Positions 26,218 through 33,650 of a stretch of 42,506 bases of DNA are shown one piece after another. Location of the stretch: assembly GCA_035656635.1 (NCBI GenBank), contig DASRSD010000004.1, positions 1 to 42,506 of the forward strand, given 5' to 3'. Positions within the stretch are counted from its first letter, which is position 1, and each line of letters starts with the position of its first letter. The notes beneath the pieces were generated by a model. The model was given only the letters and a program-made list of their open reading frames with translations, did no database searches and was not told the origin of the DNA. A program made the translations under genes and the position numbers. The DNA is from Pirellulales bacterium. Lineage in GTDB: Bacteria; Planctomycetota; Planctomycetia; Pirellulales; JADZDJ01.

Positions 26218-28017
26218 TTAAGATAGGCGCTCTTTGCTGGCGCCTGGCTGCCAATCGGCACGCGACAGATTTCGGGAAATGACGGCCGCGGCAATTACCG
26301 CAAAAAGCAAATACACGCCGCCGGCAATCCACTCTTTGAAAATGATTTCGCCCAGCCCGAACAGGCTGGCGTAAATCAACACGCAGCCGAAAAACCAATT
26401 TACGAATTGCAAGGCGAGACTTTCTGTAGGACCTTCGGCGCTGTCGTCGGCGAGCTTGGCAATTGTCTTCCAGCCTGGTCCGGCTGGCCGCACACGACGA
26501 TAAAAGGCAATCAATTTTTCGCGCGGCTCCGGCGGCGTCAGCAGCGTTACCAGCAACCATGCCGCGGTGGTAATGCCCACGGTGGCTAACATCAAAAATG
26601 CGAATTGTTGTGGATCATCACTATCCCACCGCGGTCCGCTCAGTTGCAGGAACAACGAAACGGCCGCCGCTACGGCCATTGCAGAAACTTCCGACCAGGC
26701 GTTAACTCGCCACCAGAACCAACGCAAGAGCAGCACCAAGCCGGTGCCGGCACCTGTAACCAATAGCAGCTTCCAAGCGCCGCTAATCGAGCCCAGGCTG
26801 AACGTCACGCCCAAAGAAATCAACATTAGCATCACCGTCACGATTTGCGACGCGACCACGTAATGCCGTTCGCCGGCCGTGCGACGGACGAATCGGCGAT
26901 AAAAATCGTTGATCACATACGAGGCGCCCCAATTGAGCTGCGTGCCAATGGTCGACATGTAGGCGGCGGCAAAAGCGGCAATCATAAACCCGCGCAGCCA
27001 CGTCGGAAAAATCACCGGGTCCATGAGCGTTTTGATGTAGCCCGATTCTTTGTCTTTTAATTCGGGGTACAACACCAGCGATGCCAGCGCAGTCAAAATC
27101 CACGGCCACGGCCGCAACGCATAATGGGCCACATTAAACCACAGCGTGGCTAGAACTCCGTGCCGTTCGTTTTTGGCGGAGAAAATTCGTTGAGCCACAT
27201 AACCGCCGCCACCCGGTTCCGCGCCTGGATACCATGTGGCCCACCAATTCACCGCCAAATACACGCCCAGGGTAACGGTGGGCATCCACAGGGAGTCGAG
27301 CGGCGGCAAAAACGACAATCGACTGCCGGTGAGCGCTTGCCGAGCGTCCAGCTCAGCAATTTTAGTTTTCAGCGCGTCCATGCCCCCCACTGCCTTCACG
27401 GCCAATACCGCCAGCAAAATGACCATTCCCATTTTCAACACAAACTGAAACAGATCGGTCACCAACACGCCCCACAGACCGGAAATGGTCGTGTAAAACG
27501 CCGTGAACGCCAGCATGCCGATCAGAATATAGAGAGCAGTTTTATCATCGACCTCCAGCGTGCCGCGCAGAATTTTCAACATCGCCAAATTGACCCAACC
27601 CAACACGATGCAATTAATCGGCAATCCCAAGTACAACGCCCGAAACCCGCGCAAAAATGCGGCCGGCTTGCCGGAATAGCGCAGCTCGGCAAACTCGATG
27701 TCGGTCATCACGCCGGCGCGCCGCCATAGCCGCGCGTAAAAGAACACGGTCAGCATGCCGCTCATGACAAAATTCCACCACAACCAATTGCCGGCAATGC
27801 CGTTTTTTGCCACTAAGCCTGTCACAGCCAGGGGCGTATCGGCGGCAAACGTGGTGGCCACCATCGAAGTGCCGGCCAGCCACCAGGGCACATCGCGGCC
27901 CGACAAAAAGAATTCGCTAGTGCTGCCTTTGGCTCGTTTGGCGTAGTACAGCGCAATGCCCAAGTTGAATGCAAAGTACGCTGCAATCACGGTCCAATCG
28001 AGCAGAGTAAGATTCAT
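26218..28017 (-). CDS. Sodium:solute symporter (SSF) family transporter
   Basis: This is a 599-residue polytopic membrane protein with the LeuT-fold SSF pattern. TM1 is LLDWTVIAAYFAFNLGIALYY, the next block is the SEFFLSGRDVPWWLAGTSMVATTFAAD region typical of the family, and about 13-15 hydrophobic segments run to the C-terminus (FFGCVLIYASLFGLGEIIFK). SSF proteins couple uptake of a sugar, amino acid or similar solute to sodium entry. The gene lies 52 bases downstream of the NagB-LmbE gene on the same strand, so the two are probably co-transcribed and the substrate may be an amino sugar or derivative; this is inference from context. The ATG is preceded by a modest GCGGAAG site. Confidence 0.92.
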   Translation of the reverse strand: MNLTLLDWTVIAAYFAFNLGIALYYAKRAKGSTSEFFLSGRDVPWWLAGTSMVATTFAADTPLAVTGLVAKNGIAGNWLWWNFVMSGMLTVFFYARLWRRAGVMTDIEFAELRYSGKPAAFLRGFRALYLGLPINCIVLGWVNLAMLKILRGTLEVDDKTALYILIGMLAFTAFYTTISGLWGVLVTDLFQFVLKMGMVILLAVLAVKAVGGMDALKTKIAELDARQALTGSRLSFLPPLDSLWMPTVTLGVYLAVNWWATWYPGAEPGGGGYVAQRIFSAKNERHGVLATLWFNVAHYALRPWPWILTALASLVLYPELKDKESGYIKTLMDPVIFPTWLRGFMIAAFAAAYMSTIGTQLNWGASYVINDFYRRFVRRTAGERHYVVASQIVTVMLMLISLGVTFSLGSISGAWKLLLVTGAGTGLVLLLRWFWWRVNAWSEVSAMAVAAAVSLFLQLSGPRWDSDDPQQFAFLMLATVGITTAAWLLVTLLTPPEPREKLIAFYRRVRPAGPGWKTIAKLADDSAEGPTESLALQFVNWFFGCVLIYASLFGLGEIIFKEWIAGGVYLLFAVIAAAVISRNLSRADWQPGASKERLS

Positions 28018-28069
28018 GCTTCCGCTGGGTTGGAAACCCTACAAGGTGAACGCCAAAACGCACGCCGGG

Positions 28070-30058
28070 CTACCACAGCAGCTGATTTTTTCCCGACCAA
28101 CGGACAAAGCCCTCGATCGCCTCGTACTCGGCCAAGCCTAGTCGATCGTACAGTTGGGCGGTATCGCGGTTTCGATCTTCCGCCCGTTTCCAGAACTCGC
28201 GCATATCTGGGCCTGGAAATAGCGCTCGATCTTTTTGCGATTCATGCTTAAAAATGGCGGTTCGCTTACGATCGACTTCCGCCGGGCTCAGCGGCACCGC
28301 CATTTCAATTTCGTGGGGTCCCCATTCATGCCAAGCGCCGCGATACAGCCAGACATCGCAGTCGGCGTACCAATCGTCGGCCTGACAGCGTTGGCAGGCC
28401 GTAAGCACGGCGTTCAAGCACATGCGGTGTGTGCCGTGCGGATCGGACAAGTCGCCGGCGGCATACACTTGGTGTGGCCGCACGCGCCGTAATAAGTCGA
28501 CCGTCAATTGAAAATCTTGCTCGCCCAGCGGTTTCTTCTTCACGCGGCCCGTTTCATAAAACGGCATGTCGAGAAAGTAAAGCCGCTCGGGCACTAGGCC
28601 GCAGCACCGGGCGGCGGCGCGAGCTTCGCTGCGGCGAATGAGCGATTTGATGGTTTGCACTTCCGCGCTGTCGATTTGCCCCGGCTTTTTCTGGCGCAAG
28701 AATTCTTCGATATGCGTTTCCAGTTCGGCCGTGCGCTGGTCCGAAACCTCAAAATGCCGATTCAATTCGGCCATAAATTCCGCGTAACGGATGGCGTCGT
28801 CGTCGAACACGGCAATGTTGCCGGAGGTTTGGTAAGCGACGTGCACCTCGTGCCCCTGCTCGACTAAGCGAATGAGCGTGCCCCCCATCGAAATGACGTC
28901 GTCGTCCGGATGCGGAGAAAACACCAAAATTCGCTTCGGAAAAATGTTGTCGTGCAATTGCGGACGATCGCCGGGTTGTTTGGCATGAGCCGGCTTGCCG
29001 CCGGGCCAACCCGTGATGGTGGCCTGCAAATCGCGAAACACTTTTACGTTGATGTTGTACGATGGCCCGCGATCGGCCAGCAAATCCTGCAGGCCTTCCT
29101 GGTTGTAATCTTCGTCGGTCAACTTGAGGATTGGCTTTTCGAGCTTACGCGCCAGCCAAATGGTCGCCTTACGCACCAGGGCCGCGTCCCATTCCACCAC
29201 ACCCAAGCGCCACGGCGACTTGCAACGGGTGAGCTCGGCGGCGGCCGCCTCATCAAGCACTACGCGAGCGCTGGAGTGCTGTTGCAAAAAGCTGGCAACG
29301 ATGGACGAGCTCACTTCTCCCTCAACAGCCCTCGCGATAATTTGCGATTTATGCTCGCCGAACGCCAGCATGATCACGCTGCGCGCAGCTAAAATGGTCC
29401 CCACGCCCATCGTCAGCGCGCGGCGCGGCACGTGTTCTTGTCCAAAAAAATCGCTGGCGGCATCGATTCGCGTAACCCGATCCAGCGTGATCAACCTGCT
29501 CCGGCTACTAGCGCCGGAGCCGGGCTCGTTAAAGCCGATGTGCCCGGTCCGCCCGACGCCGAGAAGCTGAATGTCGATTCCCCCTGCTTTCACGATTTCC
29601 TCTTCATACCAACGGCAATAATCGGGAACTTGCTCGATGGGAATGCCGCCATCCGGCACATGGCAATTGCGCACATCAATATCGACCAGGTCGAATAAAT
29701 GTTCTCGCATGAAGCGCGCATAGCTTTGCAGCTCGTGCGGTTGCATGGGATAGTATTCGTCCAGATTGAAGGTGATGACGTTGCACAGCGACAACCCTTC
29801 TTCGCGATGCAAGCGCACCAGCTCGTTGTAAATACCGACCGGAGTGTTGCCCGTTGCCAGCCCTAACATACAGTGCTTGCCTTCGGCGGCGCGGGCACGA
29901 ATTAAAGCGGCAATTTCTTGTGCAACAGCGCGGCTGGCTTCTGCGGAGTGAGAATAAACGTCGACCGGAATACGCTCCACTCCGGGGGCGAAGTTCGACC
30001 CCAGCGGGCGCGAATCGTTCGGCGTTACGGTCTTAGCTTTTTCAAAACCTAAGCTCAC
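28070..30058 (-). CDS. nagB: Glucosamine-6-phosphate deaminase (NagB) fused to LmbE/PIG-L deacetylase-like domain
   Basis: This is a 662-residue two-domain cytoplasmic protein. The NagB-like half (about 30-300) has LATGNTP (67-73), FNLDEYYPM (D100), and GVGRTGHIGFNEPG (167-180, with His173). This enzyme class converts glucosamine-6-phosphate to fructose-6-phosphate and ammonia. The second half (about 375-662) has the LmbE/PIG-L zinc motif SPHPDDDVISMGG (381-393) and DPHGTHR, a de-N-acetylase fold. Fusions of this kind are known in Bacteroidetes and Planctomycetes. The fusion suggests sequential deacetylation and deamination of an amino sugar, but this is not proven. The start is GTG 30058 with GAGAG upstream; the frame remains open to a GTG at 30274, but those 72 residues resemble no family. 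The SSF transporter follows. Confidence 0.9.
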   Translation of the reverse strand: MSLGFEKAKTVTPNDSRPLGSNFAPGVERIPVDVYSHSAEASRAVAQEIAALIRARAAEGKHCMLGLATGNTPVGIYNELVRLHREEGLSLCNVITFNLDEYYPMQPHELQSYARFMREHLFDLVDIDVRNCHVPDGGIPIEQVPDYCRWYEEEIVKAGGIDIQLLGVGRTGHIGFNEPGSGASSRSRLITLDRVTRIDAASDFFGQEHVPRRALTMGVGTILAARSVIMLAFGEHKSQIIARAVEGEVSSSIVASFLQQHSSARVVLDEAAAAELTRCKSPWRLGVVEWDAALVRKATIWLARKLEKPILKLTDEDYNQEGLQDLLADRGPSYNINVKVFRDLQATITGWPGGKPAHAKQPGDRPQLHDNIFPKRILVFSPHPDDDVISMGGTLIRLVEQGHEVHVAYQTSGNIAVFDDDAIRYAEFMAELNRHFEVSDQRTAELETHIEEFLRQKKPGQIDSAEVQTIKSLIRRSEARAAARCCGLVPERLYFLDMPFYETGRVKKKPLGEQDFQLTVDLLRRVRPHQVYAAGDLSDPHGTHRMCLNAVLTACQRCQADDWYADCDVWLYRGAWHEWGPHEIEMAVPLSPAEVDRKRTAIFKHESQKDRALFPGPDMREFWKRAEDRNRDTAQLYDRLGLAEYEAIEGFVRWSGKNQLLW

Positions 30059-30463
30059 AGCAGCTCTCGAAATGGCCAGGGCACAGCCATGGGAATGGAG
30101 GACGGAAAGGAACCGCCAGAGGCCCTGACACCACCGGCATTTTAGGTGCCGCCATTCTAGCCGGTCGTAATCACTCGTGGCAAGCAGAGCTGAAACAAGT
30201 GAGATGTACGCATTCCGTCCGTAATGGAAACATTCGCGGCGACAGGTTTTACAGGACAATGTAAATGCGTACACTATCCGTTCTATCGGTTGCGTTCAAA
30301 GTCATTCGCGATTTGTTGCAGTATCAAAGAGCGTACACCGAACTAATAAATTCTGCATTAAAATCTAACTAATTTCTAGGATTGATCGGCCGTTCGTGAT
30401 AAACTTGCGATAGCATCATCGCCAAGGGAAGAGGCTTTTCTGACATCCTCAGAGGAGCCTAGC
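30059..30463. other. Divergent intergenic region, nagB fusion and sigma-54 activator
   Basis: There is no gene in these 405 bases. The part at about 30290-30380 is AT-rich and suits a promoter region, but no clear -35/-10 pair or sigma-54 GG-N10-GC element was found. In-frame codons of the nagB fusion extend into it to 30274. Confidence 0.4.
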
Positions 30464-31498
30464 GTGAGTGTGCCTCCACTGATTGGCGAGGCAACTTGGA
30501 CGCGTTTGCTGAGAAAAAAGATTCTGCAAGTTGCAGCGTTCTCTTCAAACGTGCTTATCACGGGTCCAAGTGGAACAGGCAAAGAATTAATTGCACGTGC
30601 GATTCATGAGCAGAGCTCCCGCGCTATCGGTCCGTTCATTCCCGTCGATTGCACCTCACTCACCGGCGAGCTGTTCGCCAGCCATTTGTTTGGCCATGTG
30701 AAAGGGGCGTTCACTGGCGCAGACCATCCACGACTAGGTTGCTTCCGCGTGGCCGATGGCGGCACGCTGTTGCTCGACGAAATTGGCGAGCTCAGCCCCG
30801 AAATGCAAGCCAAGCTGCTGCGCACCATTCAGGAGCGCGTGGTGGTGCCGCTGGGCAGCGACGAGCCGGTTCCCATCGACGTGCGGATTATTGCCGCGAC
30901 CAATCGGAACCTGTTATCGGAAGTGCATGCGGGCCGCTTTCGGCTCGATTTGTATTACCGATTGAACGTGGTTTCGTTCGAAACCATCAGTCTGAATGAA
31001 CGCCCGGAAGATATTCCCGCCCTGGCGGCGCATTTTCTAAACCGGTTGAGCATCGAGCACGGTTTTCCCAAGAAATGGATTTCGCCGGAAGCGCTGGCGG
31101 CATTGCAAGCATATTCCTGGCCCGGCAATGTGCGCGAACTGCAAAATGTGCTGGAGCGCGCGGCCATTTTTGCGCCGGGGGAAGAAATCGGCATGGCAGC
31201 CGTTGCTCAAGATATTTCTGCGAAATTCTTGACGGTGCCGCCGTGTGAACCGGGCGAACAGGATGGACCGCCGAATGGTTCGTTCGATGGTTCAGCCTCC
31301 GACTGGCCGAGCTTAGCGGACATTGAGCGCCAACACATTGAAGCCACGCTGCAGCACGTGTTTTACAATCAAAGCCAGGCGGCAAAAATGCTCAAAATCA
31401 ATCGGGCCAGCCTGGCGCGCAAGTTAAAGCGGTACGGTGTTTTAGCATCTGGCCGCCGCGGCCGCCCTGGCAAGCCAGGCACTGCTCCGCCCGGTTAA
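30464..31498 (+). CDS. Sigma-54-dependent transcriptional activator lacking a sensor domain
   Basis: This is a 344-residue protein made of an AAA+ sigma-54 interaction domain and a Fis-type helix-turn-helix. Walker A is GPSGTGKE (34-41), the sigma-54 contact loop is GAFTGA (81-86), and Walker B is TLLLDEIGEL (101-110). RxDLYYRLNVVSF and SWPGNVRELQNVLERA follow. The C-terminal HTH is QSQAAKMLKINRASLARKLK (about 309-328), and the tail GRRGRPGKPG resembles an AT-hook. It would remodel sigma-54 RNA polymerase using ATP. There is no N-terminal receiver, GAF or PAS domain, so regulation must come from another protein or from its level. The start is GTG 30464, with AGAGGAG 7 bases upstream. A receiver-like gene follows 353 bases downstream. 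Confidence 0.93.
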   Translation: MSVPPLIGEATWTRLLRKKILQVAAFSSNVLITGPSGTGKELIARAIHEQSSRAIGPFIPVDCTSLTGELFASHLFGHVKGAFTGADHPRLGCFRVADGGTLLLDEIGELSPEMQAKLLRTIQERVVVPLGSDEPVPIDVRIIAATNRNLLSEVHAGRFRLDLYYRLNVVSFETISLNERPEDIPALAAHFLNRLSIEHGFPKKWISPEALAALQAYSWPGNVRELQNVLERAAIFAPGEEIGMAAVAQDISAKFLTVPPCEPGEQDGPPNGSFDGSASDWPSLADIERQHIEATLQHVFYNQSQAAKMLKINRASLARKLKRYGVLASGRRGRPGKPGTAPPG

Positions 31499-31575
31499 GG
31501 GCAATTTTCGCTGTGAGCAGTTTCTTGTGGGGAAAAAGGAATGACCTCCGTGCGTGCGCCGCGCGAATGTTGCAG

Positions 31576-31607
31576 TTTTTATTGCTGCGCTTTGCAGCAA
31601 TTAAAAA
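31576..31607. repeat. Long inverted repeat (hairpin)
   Basis: TTTTTATTGCTGC (31576-31588) pairs with GCAGCAATTAAAAA (31594-31607) with a single-base bulge and a 5-base loop. No T-run follows on either strand, so it is not a standard terminator. Confidence 0.6.
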
Positions 31608-31737
31608 TGTCGCGCACCGTAGCGAGTTGCTCTAGTGCGCAGCAATTTGTTCCGAGCGTTCGATATGCCGAAACAACGCGCGCTGTCGTTTTAGCTTGCG
31701 CTGCAAAATTTTTAAGTGCTAGAGGGCGTTAGCGTTT

Positions 31738-31756
31738 GGCGCGAATGGAACGCGCC
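31738..31756. repeat. Short GC-rich inverted repeat
   Basis: GGCGCG (31738-31743), 7 bases, then CGCGCC (31751-31756). It lies about 100 bases upstream of the receiver-like gene and could be an operator or a leader hairpin. Confidence 0.4.
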
Positions 31757-31851
31757 GAAATTCTCTGCGGCACGCCGACTGCATTAGGCCAGCCAACTCG
31801 CAATCGTTCAGGGCCGGCGCATGTGCCACGTTTCTTGAACGGGAGAATTTT

Positions 31852-32352
31852 ATGACTTTGTCTTTACGCTTTCATTCGCAAATTGTTGTGGCCGATGCCA
31901 GGCCCCACGATTATCAAGAGCTGACGCAGTTAGCCACCAAACACGGTTGGCAGGTGCATTTGTTAACCAGTGCCACGGCCGTGCTGCGACTGACACCTTC
32001 CAAGCCGGTTGACCTGTACTTGGTGAACACACGCCTGCCGGACATATCGGGCTTTGATTTATTCGAAATGCTTCGCGACCGGATTCCCACGGCCAGGGTG
32101 TTCATCGTCTCCGACACTTACGATGACGACGATGAGCGCCAAGCTTGCTGCTGCGGAGCAGCGCTATATCTGTGCAAGGGCCCAAACCACACTGTCGAAT
32201 TCGGCGCATTTTTAGATTTCCTTGTCGATCAGCCTGCGCCGCTTGTCACGGCCGAGCCCATCGTCGTTTTGCCTTCCGGTGTCGATTCACTGTCACATCC
32301 TCGCCGCGTTAGTTCCACCGCGGATATTCCATGGGGCGGACAAACGCACTAG
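31852..32352 (+). CDS. Degenerate response-regulator receiver-like protein
   Basis: This is a 166-residue protein whose residues 10-125 follow the CheY-like receiver pattern: strand 1 IVVADA (D15), strand 3 DLYLVNTRLPDISGFDLFEML, strand 4 RVFIVSDTY (S87), and strand 5 with Lys109 in ALYLCKGP. The position that normally holds the phosphorylated Asp is Asn59 (LVN in place of LLD), and only one of the usual two acidic residues of strand 1 is present. It is therefore probably not phosphorylated and may act as a fixed-state or protein-binding pseudo-receiver. There is no output domain; the last 35 residues look disordered. GGGAG lies about 9 bases before the ATG. It sits between a sensor-less sigma-54 activator and a PEP-CTERM gene that starts 28 bases after its stop. 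Confidence 0.8.
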   Translation: MTLSLRFHSQIVVADARPHDYQELTQLATKHGWQVHLLTSATAVLRLTPSKPVDLYLVNTRLPDISGFDLFEMLRDRIPTARVFIVSDTYDDDDERQACCCGAALYLCKGPNHTVEFGAFLDFLVDQPAPLVTAEPIVVLPSGVDSLSHPRRVSSTADIPWGGQTH

Positions 32353-32380
32353 TTATCACCTTTTTTCAAGGAGACGTGTC

Positions 32381-33406
32381 ATGAAATTGCTTCACTCCCG
32401 CGTTGCATTGGTTGTGGCGGCGCTAGGCGTCGTGCTGTGTGGCCGATCGTTTGCCGACCCGCTGACGGGCGAAGTTTTGAAGTTTCAGCAATTGCCATTG
32501 AACAATGGAGCGCCTGCTTATGCCGGAGCACCGGTTGGCCAACTGTTTCCTGGCCATGATGAGCCCAGCGAAGCCTTGCTTACCGCGCCGGGCAGCAACG
32601 ACTATGTGGGTCCCTTTGCGGCCGACGATTTTTCCGACAAAGTCAGCACGTCGGTGGTCCATATTCGCTGGTGGGGTTCGTATCTTAATAACTCAAATCT
32701 GACAGCTCCGCCCCAGAGCGTGCAGAAATTTTTGATTTCATTCGAATCTGACGTTCCCGGTGGCACTGCGGTACAACCGTTCAGTCAACCCGGTACACCG
32801 CTCCTCACGGAAGAGGTAACTCCTGGGGCGCTATCGCCAGCTTCCGGCACCTTTACCGAACAGCTCATTAACGGCAATGTGAACGAGCACATCTATCAAT
32901 ACAATGCCGAACTTGCATTACCGTTTAACGAAGTAAAAGACACGGTGTATTGGTTGAAAATCGTAGCCTTGGTTGATCCGGCAACCCAAGGTGGATTGAA
33001 ATGGGGCTGGCACAATCGCGATTGGGGAATTACGGACAATTTTGCCTCGACAGTTCCCTCGCCTGGCGAAAACATTGAAGGTACCGTAATAACCTCCGCC
33101 GGTCCCACCCCCGTTTGGCACTTTCAGGACGACGCCGTCACCGGCCGAATCGATTACGGGTTGAATACAGCGGGTGTGTTTGGCATCAATTCCGAAACCA
33201 CGAACAATCCGCTGAATTATGTTCAGGTTCCTGGCGCCACCTCGAACGATGGCCCGACCGGCATCGAAAACAACTCCGAGGATTTGGCGTTCGAACTGTA
33301 CACCACCGTGCCAGAACCCAGCACGATTGCACTGTTGGGATTGGGTGGAATTGGCTTGGGCGTCAAATTGCGGCAACGCCGCCGCCGCGGGCTGCAGGGC
33401 GCTTGA
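32381..33406 (+). CDS. PEP-CTERM sorting domain protein of unknown function
   Basis: This is a 341-residue exported protein. The signal peptide ends near GRSFA|DPLTG (about 26). The body (about 30-305) has Trp- and aromatic-rich strands (VGPFAADDFSDKV, VVHIRWWGSY, VYWLKIVALVD, GLKWGWHNRDWGITDNF), in the manner of the conserved DUF7901-like extracellular domains that accompany PEP-CTERM tails; that family assignment is tentative. The tail is VPEPSTIALLGLGGIGLG followed by RQRRRRG. ATG 32381 is chosen because AAGGAGA lies about 6 bases upstream; the frame is open earlier, into the receiver-like gene. The gap of 28 bases suggests co-transcription with the receiver-like gene. A strong terminator follows. 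Confidence 0.88.
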   Translation: MKLLHSRVALVVAALGVVLCGRSFADPLTGEVLKFQQLPLNNGAPAYAGAPVGQLFPGHDEPSEALLTAPGSNDYVGPFAADDFSDKVSTSVVHIRWWGSYLNNSNLTAPPQSVQKFLISFESDVPGGTAVQPFSQPGTPLLTEEVTPGALSPASGTFTEQLINGNVNEHIYQYNAELALPFNEVKDTVYWLKIVALVDPATQGGLKWGWHNRDWGITDNFASTVPSPGENIEGTVITSAGPTPVWHFQDDAVTGRIDYGLNTAGVFGINSETTNNPLNYVQVPGATSNDGPTGIENNSEDLAFELYTTVPEPSTIALLGLGGIGLGVKLRQRRRRGLQGA

Positions 33407-33436
33407 GCCGGTCTGAGAATTCACGGTTAGCAAAGG

Positions 33437-33471
33437 GCCGCTCTTTCAGTCTTTGAAAGAGCGGCTTTTTT
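33437..33471 (+). terminator. Rho-independent terminator after the PEP-CTERM gene
   Basis: GCCGCTCTTTCA (33437-33448) pairs perfectly with TGAAAGAGCGGC (33454-33465) across a 5-base loop and is followed by TTTTTT. It lies 31 bases after the stop codon. Confidence 0.95.
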
Positions 33472-33650
33472 GTTTCCTGGGCTGTCGAAATGCATGCATT
33501 CCGGCATTTGCCACGTGCTATCGAAACGGCAAGTTATTCGCCGAATCCAGTTCCTTGTGTCGCCGTATGATCGGTGTCATATTAAAACCTGTAGGGGGGA
33601 TCGGTTTCGGCAAGCGATGGGAAGCAATTCTTTGACGGCGAATATTCTCC

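Larger units (their letters stand above)
31499..31851. other. Structured intergenic region between activator and receiver genes
   Basis: These 353 bases carry two clear inverted repeats (31576-31607 and 31738-31756) and a weaker pair TTGTT/AACAA near 31649-31675. A 63-codon frame at 31541-31732 has a good AAGGA site before its ATG, but its Cys/Ser-rich sequence resembles nothing and it runs across the first hairpin, so it is not called. A leader RNA or small RNA is possible. Confidence 0.4.

Noticed and set aside
30059-30274. N-terminal extension of the NagB-LmbE fusion to a GTG at 30274
   Set aside because: The extra 72 residues are Cys/Arg/Trp-rich, unlike any NagB N-terminus, and GTG 30058 gives a normal length for the fusion family.
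31541-31732. 63-codon Cys/Ser-rich frame with a good ribosome-binding site
   Set aside because: It runs through a long RNA hairpin and matches no family; more likely part of a regulatory region.
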